64,000 nt of DNA, from assembly GCA_019136515.1 (NCBI GenBank), contig JAGVUB010000157.1, positions 1-64,000 on the forward strand, written 5' to 3'. This document shows positions 33,662 to 43,191 of the stretch, in pieces. The notes beneath the pieces were generated by a model. That model had not been told where the DNA came from. It saw nothing but the letters and a program-made list of their open reading frames with translations, and did no database searches. Each line of letters starts with the position of its first letter. The first letter of the stretch is position 1. The DNA comes from Verrucomicrobiota bacterium. Its GTDB lineage: Bacteria > Verrucomicrobiota > Verrucomicrobiia > Opitutales > Opitutaceae. The position numbers and the translations under genes were made by a program.

Positions 33662-35512
33662 ATGGCCGCTTCCGCCTACAACGAGTCCAGCATCAAGACC
33701 CTCTCCTCCACCGAGCACATCCGGCTCCGCCCCGGCATGTACATCGGCCGGCTCGGCAACGGCGCCCACGCCGAGGACGGCATCTACGTGCTCCTCAAGG
33801 AGACCATCGACAACTCCATCGACGAATTCACGATGGGCTTCGGCAAGAAGATCGAGATCGAGCTCACCGAACGCACCGTGCGCGTACGCGACTACGGCCG
33901 CGGCATCCCGCTGGGCAAACTCCTCGAGTGCGTCTCCGTCATCAACACCGGCGCCAAGTACGACTCCGCCGCGTTCCAGAAATCCGTCGGCCTCAACGGC
34001 GTCGGCCAGAAGGCCGTCAACGCCCTCGCCCTCACCTACCGCGCCCAGGCCGTGCGCGACGGCCAGACCAAGATCGTCGAGTTCGAGCAGGGCAAACTCC
34101 GGAAGGACCACAAGCCCGCCAAGACCGACGAGCGCAACGGCACCATCATCGAGTTCACGCCCGACCCCGCGCTCTTCGGGGCCGACTACCAGTTCCGCCC
34201 CGAGTTCATCGAGGACCTGCTCTGGAAGTACGCCTTCCTCAACCGCGGCCTCACCCTCGTCTTCAACGGCAAGCCCTTCAAATCCGAGAACGGCCTCGAG
34301 GACCTCCTCAAGAAGAACCTCAGCGGCGAGACCCTGTACCCGATTGCCCACTTCGACGGCGAGGACATCGAGATCGCGATGACCCACGGCGCCCACTACG
34401 GCGAGGAGTACTTCTCCTTCGTCAACGGCCAGCACACGACCATGGGCGGCACCCACCTCGCCGCCTTCCGCGAGGCCGTCGTCGAGACCGTGCGCATGTT
34501 CTTCAAGAAGGACTTCGACGCCGCCGACATCCGCCAGTCGATCTTCGCCGCCATCGCCGTGCGCGTCGTCGAGCCCGTGTTCGAGTCGCAGACCAAGACG
34601 AAGCTCGGCTCCACCGACGTCGGCCCCGACGGCCCCTCGATCAAGCAGTTCATCGGGCAGTTCGTGCAGCACCAGCTCGATGCCTGGCTGCACAAAAACT
34701 CCGAGGCCGCCGCCGCCATCCTCGCCAAGATCCAGGCCAGCGAACGCGAGCGCAAGGAGCTCGCCGGCATCCGCTCCCTCGCCCGCGAGCGCGCCAAGAA
34801 GGCCTCGCTCCACAACAAGAAGCTGCGCGACTGCCGCTTCCACCTCGGCGACCGGGACAAACGCTCCGAGGACAGCACGCTCTTCATCGTCGAGGGCGAC
34901 AGCGCCGCCGGCTCCCTCACCGCCACGCGCGACGTCGCCACGCAGGCCGTCTTCGCCCTCAAGGGCAAGCCGCTCAACACCTACGGCCTGTCCAAGAAAG
35001 TCATCTACGAGAACGAGGAGTTCCACCTCCTCCAGTCCGCCCTCAACCTCGAGGACGGCATGGACGGCCTGCGCTACGGAAAGGTCGTCATCGCCACCGA
35101 CGCCGACGTCGACGGCATGCACATCCGCCTGCTCCTGATCACCTTCTTCCTGCAGTTCTTCCCCGACCTCATCCGCAACGGCCATCTCTACATCCTGGAG
35201 ACGCCGCTCTTCCGCGTGCGCAACAAGAAGGTGACGCACTACTGCTACTCCGAGGAGGAGAAGCAGTCCGCGATGCGGAAGCTCGGCGCCAGCCCGGAGG
35301 TCACGCGGTTCAAGGGTCTCGGCGAGATCTCGCCGGAGGAGTTCAAGGACTTCATCGGCGAAGGCATCCGCCTCGAGCCGGTCTCGCTGGCCAACCTGCA
35401 CAACAGCGACAACCTCCTGAGCTTCTACATGGGCAAGAACACGCCCGATCGCCAGGGGTTCATCATCGAGAACCTCCGCGTCGAGAAGGACCTCGTCGAG
35501 GCGGAAGCCTGA
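33662..35512 (+). CDS. parE: Type IIA DNA topoisomerase subunit B (ParE/GyrB-like)
   Basis: The 616-residue protein is the ATPase/Toprim subunit of a type IIA topoisomerase. The GHKL ATPase has [20 protein letters not shown] and [13 protein letters not shown]; the transducer domain follows; the Toprim domain has EGDSAAGSL and [10 protein letters not shown] with the catalytic Glu and Asp residues. It is short and lacks a long C-terminal insert, as in ParE-like proteins and in the second gyrB/parE copy of many Bacteroidetes and Verrucomicrobia. The A subunit is not within the window on either side. A heptamer repeat tract lies just upstream. The gene may be the cell's second type IIA enzyme. 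Confidence 0.85.
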   Translation: MAASAYNESSIKTLSSTEHIRLRPGMYIGRLGNGAHAEDGIYVLLKETIDNSIDEFTMGFGKKIEIELTERTVRVRDYGRGIPLGKLLECVSVINTGAKYDSAAFQKSVGLNGVGQKAVNALALTYRAQAVRDGQTKIVEFEQGKLRKDHKPAKTDERNGTIIEFTPDPALFGADYQFRPEFIEDLLWKYAFLNRGLTLVFNGKPFKSENGLEDLLKKNLSGETLYPIAHFDGEDIEIAMTHGAHYGEEYFSFVNGQHTTMGGTHLAAFREAVVETVRMFFKKDFDAADIRQSIFAAIAVRVVEPVFESQTKTKLGSTDVGPDGPSIKQFIGQFVQHQLDAWLHKNSEAAAAILAKIQASERERKELAGIRSLARERAKKASLHNKKLRDCRFHLGDRDKRSEDSTLFIVEGDSAAGSLTATRDVATQAVFALKGKPLNTYGLSKKVIYENEEFHLLQSALNLEDGMDGLRYGKVVIATDADVDGMHIRLLLITFFLQFFPDLIRNGHLYILETPLFRVRNKKVTHYCYSEEEKQSAMRKLGASPEVTRFKGLGEISPEEFKDFIGEGIRLEPVSLANLHNSDNLLSFYMGKNTPDRQGFIIENLRVEKDLVEAEA

Positions 35513-35555
35513 CGCTTGCCGCCGGCGGGGCCGTCGGCAACCTGTCGCACCGCCC

Positions 35556-36260
35556 ATGCCCCCCGGCGTCTACCAGATCAACTTCCGCGGCCTCACCCTT
35601 CGCGAGGCATGGCGCTTCGGCGGCAGCCCGTTCCGCTTCGCCCTCGCGCTGGTCCTCAAGGCGAACGCCCACCGGGCCGGCAAGCTCTGGTTGCCGGCCC
35701 ACGAGGCCGAAGCCCCCTGCCCCGAGGCGGACCTCAGCCCCGAGGCGCGCCTCCACCTGCTGCCCGTCGTCACCGCGGCACGGGACCTCGGATACACCGA
35801 GGGCCGCTTCGGCCGCATGATCCGGATCCTCGATCCCGCCATGAAGCAGGGCTTCAGCTACCTCGCGCTCCATCGCGACCGGCAGCGCGGCCTGTCCGTC
35901 GGTTTCGTCGTCAACCACGCCGCCGGCGTCACCCGCAATGCCGTCGTGTTGATCGGCACGCTCGTCGGGGCCGACGGCACCAACCACGAGTTCCTCAACC
36001 ACCGCCAGCATTTCGACAACGGCGGGCTCACGCGGAAGCACCAGTTGCGCCGCGGGACCGTCGCCGAGTTCGACACCGCGCTCCAGGCGTTCATGGCCGC
36101 CGCCCGCGACACGTTTCGCGGCTTCGATAACGTCGCCGAGCTGAAGGCCTACCTGCAGTCCGTCGAGGAGCAGTCGTTTGAACGAAACGTCGCGCGCGGG
36201 CTTTTCCGCTACGTCGGCCACGCGACTCCGCCACCCCTCCCCGGCGAGGGACGATCCTGA
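35556..36260 (+). CDS. Hypothetical protein
   Basis: The 234-residue product starts 43 bases after the topoisomerase stop and could be co-transcribed. It has a mixed alpha/beta character (YQINFRGLTLREAWRFGG at the start; LSVGFVVNHAAGVTRNAVVLIGTLVG in the middle, which may be a strand-loop-strand core) and a helical C-terminus. No signal peptide or membrane segment is evident. I recognise no family or active-site motif. Confidence 0.55.
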   Translation: MPPGVYQINFRGLTLREAWRFGGSPFRFALALVLKANAHRAGKLWLPAHEAEAPCPEADLSPEARLHLLPVVTAARDLGYTEGRFGRMIRILDPAMKQGFSYLALHRDRQRGLSVGFVVNHAAGVTRNAVVLIGTLVGADGTNHEFLNHRQHFDNGGLTRKHQLRRGTVAEFDTALQAFMAAARDTFRGFDNVAELKAYLQSVEEQSFERNVARGLFRYVGHATPPPLPGEGRS

Positions 36261-36382
36261 ATACAGCGGAACGTGGCGGGGAGCGTCAGCCCCCGCCGAG
36301 CGGCGCAGCCGGTCGCGCCCGCCGCGTGGCGGCCCCGGTTCCGTGGCGGGCGAATCCGCCCGGGCCGGGGAGCAAAAGAGAA

Positions 36383-36404
36383 GAGCCGGCCCGCAGGCCG
36401 GCTC
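36383..36404 (-). terminator. Hairpin terminator behind the DUF3016 gene
   Basis: GAGCCGGCC, CGCA, GGCCGGCTC form a perfect 9-bp stem. Read on the minus strand it is followed by TTCTCTTTTG, so it fits an intrinsic terminator for the gene ending at 36453. Confidence 0.7.
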
Positions 36405-36452
36405 CCGTCCGTGCAATGGAGGCGGCCGCCACTGCGCGGCACCGCCCGGCAA

Positions 36453-36791
36453 TCACTTCAGCGTCTTGCGCAGCCAATCGCGCAGCATCGTGAGGTCGTG
36501 GTAGAGCGGGTCGTTGCGCCCCACGATCCCGATGTTCTGCAGGTAGTTCACGTCGGAGAGGTTCTCCGTGCCCTCCTTCACCACCGCACCGGCCTCGTCG
36601 GTGATCGCGTAGGTGAACTTCATGCGCGGCATGTAGATGTCCTTCGAATCCTTCACATCGGTGAACCTCTCGGGGTTCTCAAAGGTGACGGTGGCTTTGC
36701 TCGGAGCGGCGTCCTGTGCACGAGCCGTCTGCCCGAAGACGAACAACGTGGCAGCGGCGAAAAGAAAGCGGAGGGTGATCGGAGTATTCAT
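36453..36791 (-). CDS. DUF3016 domain secreted protein
   Basis: The 112-residue product has a signal peptide (MNTPITLRFLFAAATLFVFG, cut near ARAQD) and a DUF3016-style mature part: VTFENPERFTDVKDSKD and a C-terminal helix YHDLTMLRDWLRKTL. The family is small, secreted and of unknown function. A terminator hairpin follows at 36383-36404, so the gene is probably a single-gene transcript. Confidence 0.78.
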   Translation of the reverse strand: MNTPITLRFLFAAATLFVFGQTARAQDAAPSKATVTFENPERFTDVKDSKDIYMPRMKFTYAITDEAGAVVKEGTENLSDVNYLQNIGIVGRNDPLYHDLTMLRDWLRKTLK

Positions 36792-36981
36792 GGCTCAATT
36801 TCTGTCTGGTCGTTGCAGTGTTGGCAGTTTGACCGCCAGCGGCCGCGAACGGAGCGGTCCCGCCCGGCGGCCATCGGTAGCCTGTTAGTCCGGCCTCGGG
36901 CCGGCTTGTTCCCGCGGCCGCACCCCGGATCGCCGGACGGCCGCGATTGCCGTCCGCAGGCGGAAACACCACGCTCGCCCC

Positions 36982-38259
36982 GTGCCGCGCCGCCCCCACC
37001 CGCTCCGCCTGCTTCTCGCGCTCGCCGCGCTCCTGCTGGGCGGTTGCGCGACGATCCCTCCCCCCGCGGCGGCCCTCAACTATCTCTCCCCGGCCGCCCC
37101 CGGCGCGCCCGCCAAACGCGCCGTCTTCAACGCCCGCGTCTACGACCAGGCCGCCGACTGGATCGCCCGCCGCTACTACGACCCCGCCTGCAACGGCGCC
37201 GACTGGCCCGCCGCCCGCGCCCGCCACCGCCCGGCCGCGCTCAACGCCACCTCCGACGCCGAGCTCTATGCCGCGCTCAACGCGCTCCTCGGCGAACTCC
37301 GCGACGAGCATACCCGCGCCCTCTCGCCGCAGGAGGTGGCGCAGTTCCGCCGTCGCCAAAGCAACCTGCTCGGGTTCCGCACCGGCCCCGGCGCCGACCG
37401 CCCCGGCGCCCGCCGCATCCTCGCCGTCTTCCCCGGCAGCCCGGCCGCGTTGGCCGGCGTCCAGCCGGGCTGGATCCTGGTCACCGCCGACGACCGCCCG
37501 CCCGGCGACGTTCTCGGCCTCGGCAAACTCGCCGACGGCCAGCTCGTCCGCTGCGATTTCCTCGACGCCCTCGGCCGCCCGCTGCGCCTCGAACTCCGCG
37601 CCCGCCGCCTCGTGTACCCGCCAGTTCGCGACGCCCGCCGCCTCGCGGGCGACGTGCTCCTGCTCTCGTTCGACTCCTTCGACCTCCCCGCCGCGCGTTG
37701 GCTGCGGGCCGAGCTCAAACGCCACCCGCCCACCGGCGGACTCATCCTCGATCTGCGCGACAACGTCGGTGGCGAAGCCCGCGCCCTCGCCGCCATCCTC
37801 GCCGAGATCTTCCCCTCGCGGGCCGCCATCGGCCGCGTCCGCGCCCGCGGCGAGACCCGCACCGCACCGCGGCGCTCGCCCCGGCATCCCGCCGCCGCAC
37901 ACTACGCCGGCCCGCTCGCCGTGCTCGTTTCCGACTACTCCGCCAGCGCCGCCGAGATCCTCGCCGCCGTCGTGCAGCATGAGCGCCGCGGCACCATCGT
38001 GGGCGCGTCCACCCCGGGCAACGTCCTGGTCTGTGTGCGTTGGCCGCTCCCCGGCGGTGGCGAACTCCAACTCAGCGTCTACGACTACATCGGCCCCGAC
38101 GGCCGCCGCCTCGAAGGCCGCGGTGTCACCCCCGACCTCGCCGTACCTCCCGCCCCCGGCGCCATCCCCGACCCGCAGCTCGAAGCCGCGCTGGCCACCG
38201 TGCCCCACCTGCCAGCCATCCCACCCCCGTCCGCCGCTTCCCCACTCGGAACCAAATAG
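36982..38259 (+). CDS. S41-family C-terminal-processing peptidase, lipoprotein
   Basis: The start is a GTG at 36982. The N-terminus is a lipoprotein signal with lipobox LLGGC (Cys at about residue 22). The peptidase has the S41 order: an N-terminal helical part with YDQAADWIARRYYD, a PDZ-like part (AGVQPGWILVTADD), then the core with GGLILDLRDNVGGEA and SDYSASAAEILA, where the Ser of SASAAE is the nucleophile. The substrate is unknown. The stop codon lies within a 32-bp palindrome (38252-38283). Confidence 0.85.
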   Translation: MPRRPHPLRLLLALAALLLGGCATIPPPAAALNYLSPAAPGAPAKRAVFNARVYDQAADWIARRYYDPACNGADWPAARARHRPAALNATSDAELYAALNALLGELRDEHTRALSPQEVAQFRRRQSNLLGFRTGPGADRPGARRILAVFPGSPAALAGVQPGWILVTADDRPPGDVLGLGKLADGQLVRCDFLDALGRPLRLELRARRLVYPPVRDARRLAGDVLLLSFDSFDLPAARWLRAELKRHPPTGGLILDLRDNVGGEARALAAILAEIFPSRAAIGRVRARGETRTAPRRSPRHPAAAHYAGPLAVLVSDYSASAAEILAAVVQHERRGTIVGASTPGNVLVCVRWPLPGGGELQLSVYDYIGPDGRRLEGRGVTPDLAVPPAPGAIPDPQLEAALATVPHLPAIPPPSAASPLGTK

Positions 38260-38283
38260 GTTCACGACCGTGAACTTATTTGG
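38252..38283. promoter_or_regulatory. 32-bp near-perfect palindrome with TCACG-AC-CGTGA core, copy 1
   Basis: CCAAATA-n-GTTCACG-AC-CGTGAAC-n-TATTTGG with two mismatching positions. The stop codon of the S41 peptidase gene lies inside. A second copy begins 131 bases downstream, and the core matches a palindrome at 8073-8088. Confidence 0.65.
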
Positions 38284-38382
38284 CAGAAACTTTCTTCCCA
38301 GAGGAAACGTCTTTTGTTGTTTATAAAGAACGACATCCGAAACCACAAGCGATACCAGACGAACCGCTTTGGCCGAGGCTCA
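38284..38382 (+). promoter_or_regulatory. AT-rich spacer between two palindromes, probable promoter
   Basis: This 99-base spacer is richer in AT than its surroundings and contains TCTTTTGTTG followed by TTATAAAG. Nearly the same words (TCTTTTGTTG, ATTATAAAT) lie beside the palindrome at 8073-8088, so it may be part of one promoter type used at both places. Confidence 0.4.
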
Positions 38383-38414
38383 CCAAATAGGTTCACGGTC
38401 GTGGAGTTATTTGG
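38383..38414. promoter_or_regulatory. 32-bp palindrome, copy 2
   Basis: Same ends as copy 1 (CCAAATAGGTTCACG ... TTATTTGG), with four differing positions, in the middle and right arm. It lies 68 bases before the deaminase start at 38483 and could control it. Confidence 0.6.
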
Positions 38415-38482
38415 CTGGGCGCAGGGGTGGAGTGCATCTGCGGTTCGCCAACGGCATCGGGCTGGGCCAGAGTGTTCCAATC

Positions 38483-38968
38483 ATGAACGCCTCCCCTGAG
38501 CCCGACCTCCCCTTCCTCCGCGAGGCCATCGGGTTGGCCCACGCCGGGGCCGCCGAGGGCATGGGCGGACCGTTCGGCGCCGTGATCGTCTGCGCCGGGC
38601 GCATCGTCGGCCGCGGGCAGAACCGGGTGACGAGCACCAACGACCCCACCGCACACGCCGAGGTCGTCGCCCTGCGCGACGCCTGCGCCGCACTCGGCCG
38701 CTTCCACCTCACCGGCGCCACGCTCTACACCAGCTGCGAGCCCTGCCCGATGTGCCTCGCCGCCGCGTATTGGGCACACATCGAGCGCATCGTCTTCGCC
38801 TGCACCCGCGACGATGCCGCCGCGATCGGCTTCGACGACGCCTTCCTGTACCGCGAACTCGTCGCCCCGCCCGCCGAGCGGCGTGTCCCCGAGATCCCAC
38901 TTCTGCGCGACGAAGGCCTCGTCGTCTTCCGCGAGTGGACTGCGAACCCCCGGCGCACTCCCTACTGA
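38483..38968 (+). CDS. Nucleoside/nucleobase deaminase (guanine deaminase-like)
   Basis: From ATG 38483 the product has 161 residues. It is a zinc-dependent deaminase of the cytidine deaminase-like fold: HAEVVALRD supplies the zinc His and the catalytic Glu; PCPMCLAAAYW supplies two zinc Cys. The order GGPFGAVIV, then TNDPTAHAE, then TSCEPCPMC and the C-terminal helix with FDDAFLYREL are typical of guanine deaminases of the GuaD type, more than of tRNA adenosine deaminases. An upstream start would overlap the palindrome. Confidence 0.85.
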   Translation: MNASPEPDLPFLREAIGLAHAGAAEGMGGPFGAVIVCAGRIVGRGQNRVTSTNDPTAHAEVVALRDACAALGRFHLTGATLYTSCEPCPMCLAAAYWAHIERIVFACTRDDAAAIGFDDAFLYRELVAPPAERRVPEIPLLRDEGLVVFREWTANPRRTPY

Positions 38969-39425
38969 GCCCGGCGCGGAGCTCGACGGCGGCAGCACCG
39001 GCCGGGCCTGTAGTCATGGGAGCGATGCGAGCCTCCCGCAGCTTCTGCCGCACCGCAGAACGAAACGTTCCGTCGGCGGCGCAGCCCACCGCACCGGAGG
39101 CGCGGCCATCAGGGCGGTCCACCCGAGGTCATCCTCGCAGCGGATGCGTTTGCCCCGACCGATTGGTCGGGCTGAAGCACCGCCCTGCGCCCGACGGCGT
39201 CTCCGCCCGGCATTTTGCGAAATCTGCTAAGAAACCCGGGGCTCGCGTGTCTTCATCGGGTGGAGTCTCGACGGCTCCGCTTCATGCAGTTCCAGCAGCC
39301 CACAGAAGAAAACGAAGATAACGAAGCGGCCCACCCGACGGCACGCCCCACCATGGCTCCTCCGGCCTTTGTTCCCTTCGTTGCCTTCTGTCGGTCCTGA
39401 CTGCGCTTTGCCATCTCCCGCCGCC
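38969..39425. repeat. Gene-free region with REP-like and CACAGAAG/CTTCGTTGCC repeats
   Basis: No gene is seen. A hairpin CCCGACC-GATT-GGTCGGG lies at 39154-39171 and continues into CTGAAGCACCGCCC, a word also found near 33490. CACAGAAG and ACGAAG words at about 39300-39330 face CCTTTGTTCCCTTCG and TTGCCTTCTGTC at about 39368-39395, the third copy of the family seen at 21.7 and 26.2 kb. Confidence 0.5.
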
Positions 39426-40010
39426 ATGGACGCCCCGGTCTCCTCCGAAGTTTGCTCGCCACCCCCCGGTATTTCCGGTCTGGTGGCGGAGCACACCCCG
39501 CGCATGGATCCGGATACGCCCAGTCTGGCCGCGTTGTTCGAGGAGGAGGAATCCGGCCTTCTGCGCTACGCGCTCGGGCTCACGGGCCGCCGGTCCGTCG
39601 CCGAGGAGCTGGTGCAGGAGGCGTTTCTCCGCCTCCACCAGTCGTGGGCCGAGGTCGAGAACCCGCGCGCCTGGCTCTACCGCACGGTCCGCAACCTCGC
39701 GCTCAACCACCTCCGCGACCACCCCGCCGAGGCCGAGCTCGATCCCGACACCGCCACCGACGACGCGCGCTCCGCCTCCGCGCGCCTCGGCCGCGACGAG
39801 GCCGTCGGCACCGTCCGGCTGCTCCTCGCCGAGCTGCCGGACGCCGACCGCCGCCTCATCCACCTCAAGTACCACGAGGAGCTCCAGTATCAGGAGATCG
39901 GACGCCGCACCGGCCTGAGCGCCGGCAACGTCGGTTTCCGCCTGCACCACCTCCTCAAAGCGCTCGCCGACGCGCTCCGCCGCGCCGGCATCGAAGGAAG
40001 CGAGGGCTGA
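39426..40010 (+). CDS. ECF-family RNA polymerase sigma factor
   Basis: The product (194 residues from ATG 39426; an alternative ATG at 39504 would give 168) is an extracytoplasmic-function sigma factor. Region 2 covers LLRYALGLTGRRSVAEELVQEAFLRLHQSW and NPRAWLYRTVRNLALNHLR in pieces; region 4 covers LPDADRRLIHLKYHEELQYQEIG and TGLSAGNVGFRLHHLLKAL. The next gene starts two bases after the stop, which points to coupled translation with its membrane partner, whose N-terminus resembles an anti-sigma domain. The repeat-rich leader ends near 39400, so the first start codon after it is favoured. Confidence 0.88.
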   Translation: MDAPVSSEVCSPPPGISGLVAEHTPRMDPDTPSLAALFEEEESGLLRYALGLTGRRSVAEELVQEAFLRLHQSWAEVENPRAWLYRTVRNLALNHLRDHPAEAELDPDTATDDARSASARLGRDEAVGTVRLLLAELPDADRRLIHLKYHEELQYQEIGRRTGLSAGNVGFRLHHLLKALADALRRAGIEGSEG

Positions 40011-40012
40011 AC

Positions 40013-42714
40013 ATGAACTCCGCCAACCAACCGCCCGCCCCGCATCGCCCGACCGACGACCAGCTCGAGGAGCGCACCGTCGCGTGGGTCCTCGGCGAGG
40101 CTTCCGCGTTCGAGATTGCCGCGCTCCAGGCCGCCGTCGCCGCCCGCCCCGAGCTCGCCGCCTTCAAGCGCCGCATCGAAGCCGTCCACGGACTCGTCGG
40201 CGAAGCCGCGCAGCAGGATCGCGAGGTAGGGCGGTTTCTCCGAAACCGCCGCAGCGAGAGCCATCCGGAGGCTGGAGCCGGGGAGGGTGGCGCTGCACCG
40301 GGCGGACGTTTCGGAGAAACGTCCCTACCCTCGGAGGCCGCCCCGCTCCGCCTCTCCCCCGACCGCCGTGCCAAACTCCTCGCCGTGATCGGCTCCGCCT
40401 CCGCTGTAGCCGTGGGCGCCGTCCCCGGAAAAGCAGCCACGCAACCTAGGCGCAGCGTTTCTGCCAATACCAAGGTCCTCCCGATGCCCGGCTTGCAGAA
40501 GGCGAAGAAGAAAGACCACCAGTGGCTTTTCGCCATCGCTGCGTGCTTCGTTGTCGTCGGGATGCTCGCTACACTTGCGATCCCGAGTTTCCAGAAAGTG
40601 CGCATGGCTGCTCCGGAAGCTCTGGCCCGGAAGGAGGAGCGGATGGCCGCGACCGAACGTCATGCGCAGGAGATGTCCGAACTGGATCGCGACACCCAAC
40701 GCGCCAAAGCCGAAGCGGAGGTCGCACAACTGCGGACCCAGGCAGAGACGAGCGCAGTGCGCCGCAAAGACAGCGTCGGTTATGGCGACGCCTCGCCGCC
40801 GGTACCAGCGACGCTCAACTACGACAACCGCACCACCGACAAAGGCACGACGGGTTTGATGGAGCCGTTCGAGGTGAAGGAAGAGATGAGTGTCGGCTAC
40901 GCCGCCACCAACACGCTCGCCGGCACACGTATCCGCACTCAGCTCCACGATATTGGCTCCGCCATTTCGGTCGTCTCGAGCGACTTCCTGAAAGATGTCG
41001 GCGCCACCGACAGCCGCACGATGCTCGAATATGGCGCGAAGAAGGAAGTGGGTGGTGTCCACGGAGACTTCCGTTCCAAACGCAAACGCGGCCTCCCGGT
41101 ACCCAGCAGCCCCGTCGCCCTCGGCGGCGAGCAACCCGCTATCGCCGAGGAGGAGATCGTCGTCCTCTCGCCGTTCGAGGTCACGCAGGACAAGAGCTTC
41201 CTGCGCGACAACCGACCGACGAAGAAGCCCAAGCGCCCCGGTCCTTCGGCGACCTCCGCTGGCATGGCCCTGGGCGGGCTTGATCAAAACCAAGTACTCC
41301 TGCCCGCGCCGTCCACCTCGTTCACTCCGTCCACGCAGTCCACCGCCGATTCCGATCGCCCCCTCCCACGCCCCGCCCAGAAGCCCCTCCCGCCGCCCAC
41401 CACCGACGAAACCAGCGCCGCGCAGGAGCCCGTCTCCACATTCTCGCTCCACGTGAGCGACGCCTCCTTCAAGCTCGCGCTTGCCGCGCTCGCCGCCGGC
41501 CGCATGCCCGATGCCGCCTCGATCCGCCCCGAGGAGTTCTACAACGCCTTCGACTACGGCGACCCGGCGCCGGGCACCGGCGAGAAGGTCTCCTGCCGTG
41601 TCGAGCAGGCGGCGCACCCGTTCGCGCAGCAGCGCAACCTCGTGCGCATCGCCGTGCGCGTGCCGGCCACCGGCCGCGGCAGCGGCACTCCCCTCAATCT
41701 CATCGTGCTGCTCGACACCTCCGGCTCGATGGAGCGCCCTGATCGCCGCGCTGCGGTGCGCGCCGCGTTGTCGACGCTCGTCGGCCTGCTCGGCCCGAAC
41801 GACCATGTCACGCTCATCGGCTTCGCGCGCCAGCCGCGTCTGCTCGCCGAGGCGCTCGACAGCGCCCACGCCAACCAGTTGCTCGATCTGCTCGACCGCA
41901 CGCCCGCCGAGGGGGGCACCAACCTCGAGGAGGCGCTCAAGCTCGGCGGCGAACTCGCGCGTCGCCATTTCTCAGCGACCGCGCAGAACCGCATCGTCCT
42001 CCTCACCGACGGCGCCGCCAACCTCGGCAACGCCAAGCCCGAGCGCCTCGCCGCCGCCATCGAGACGCTGCGCAGTCAGCGCATCGCGTTCGACGCCTGT
42101 GGCGTGGGCCTCGAGGGAGTCGAGGACGAGATGCTCGAGGCGCTCACCCGCAAGGGCGACGGCCGCTACTACGTGCTCGATTCGCCCGAGTCGCCCGTCA
42201 GCTCGCCGGCGCGTTCCGCCCCGCCGCCGAGAACGTGAAGCTCCAAGTACGTTTCAATCCGGCGCGCGTCGGCCGTTACCGCCTCGTCGGCTTCGAGAAG
42301 CACCGCCTGCGCGAGGAGGATTTCCGCAACGACGCCGTCGACGCCGCCGAGATCTCCTCCGAGGAGGCCGCCGTGGCCGTGTACGAGATCGAAGCGCTGC
42401 CGCAGGGCGAGGGCGAGCTCGGCGAGGTGTTTGTCCGCTTCCGCGACGCCGCGGCGAAGACGATGGTCGAGCACTCGTGGACCTTGCCCTACGAAGCCCG
42501 CGCCGCCGCCTTCGACCGCGCCTCGCCCGGTCTCCAGCTCGCCGGCACGGCCGCGTCGCTCGCCGAGATACTCCGCGGCGGCCCCGCCGGCGACCGGGTC
42601 GACCTCGACGCCCTCGCGCCGATCGTCAACGCCCTGCGCGCCCGCCGTCCCAACGACAAGCGCATCCAGAACCTCGCCACGATGTTCGAGCAGATGCGGA
42701 GGATGAAGAAATGA
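40013..42714 (+). pseudogene. Chimeric membrane protein: anti-sigma-like, pilin-like helix, TonB-plug-like, vWA; frameshifted
   Basis: From ATG 40013 the frame runs to 42238; the natural C-terminus continues in another frame to 42714. Residues 15-65 resemble the N-terminal part of an anti-sigma factor. A segment at 70-110 is encoded by an inverted pair of REP-like hairpins. A membrane helix at 172-190 ends in LATLAIPSF, like a pilin. A coiled coil follows (200-245). Residues 281-352 (MEPFEV, AATNTLAGTRIRT, SAISVVSSDFLKDVGATD) and 383-390 (VVLSPFEV) look like the plug of TonB receptors of Opitutaceae. A vWA domain with MIDAS LLDTSGSM lies near 566, followed by the YfbK-type C-terminus. The shift lies near 42195: YYVLDSPES joins RQLAGAFRPAAENVKLQV. 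One lost base explains it. Confidence 0.8.
40225..40329. repeat. Inverted pair of REP-like hairpins inside the chimeric gene
   Basis: GGTAGGGCGGTTTCTCCGAA (continuing ACCGCC; 40225-40250) and the opposite-strand copy ending in GTCCCTACC (40301-40329) both hold a GTTTC-TCC-GAAAC hairpin with a GTAG foot. The pair sits head to head and the reading frame stays open through it. Confidence 0.7.
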
Positions 42715-42719
42715 ATCGA

Positions 42720-43191
42720 GGTAGGGCGGGACCGCTGGGCCCGCCGCAACCACCGCCATGAAATCCATCTGCTGCCTTCTCCTCTCACTTTCTGCCCTTG
42801 GGTTCGCCGCACCGAACGAACCGATTGCCCCCACGCCTGAGGCCCTGATCCGTTGGCACGTCTACGATCTTCAAGATATGCTGAGGACCACTTCGTTCCC
42901 GGTGCGGGCTGGAGCCCTTTTGATGAAACTCGGGGGCAAAGAGGTGCTCGTGTGGTCATCGACGACCTCAAGCAACAAGGGGCCGAGCACGGTCACCTTT
43001 GCCGTCTCGAAAGCCGCGGAAAAGGGATGGCCGTGCTTTGTCGAACTTGAGGTTGAGCAGATCGAAACAGATCTCGAAGGAATGAAGGTGCTCCGAGCCC
43101 GCATCTGCTACCTCTCGCCGTTCGGGACACCGTTTTACCTTGATGAGTCGGCTGCTGGTTTGCCCGGCGGGCCCAGCGGTCCCGCCCTACC
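42720..43191. repeat. 27-bp perfect inverted repeat flanking a small secreted-protein gene
   Basis: GGTAGGGCGGG (start of the left arm, 42720-42746) and its exact complement at 43165-43191 ending CCCGCCCTACC bracket the gene at 42758-43225. Each arm can fold by itself (GGCGGG/CCCGCC). The GTAG foot places them in the REP-like family of 40225-40329. The right arm encodes the last part of the small protein. Confidence 0.75.
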
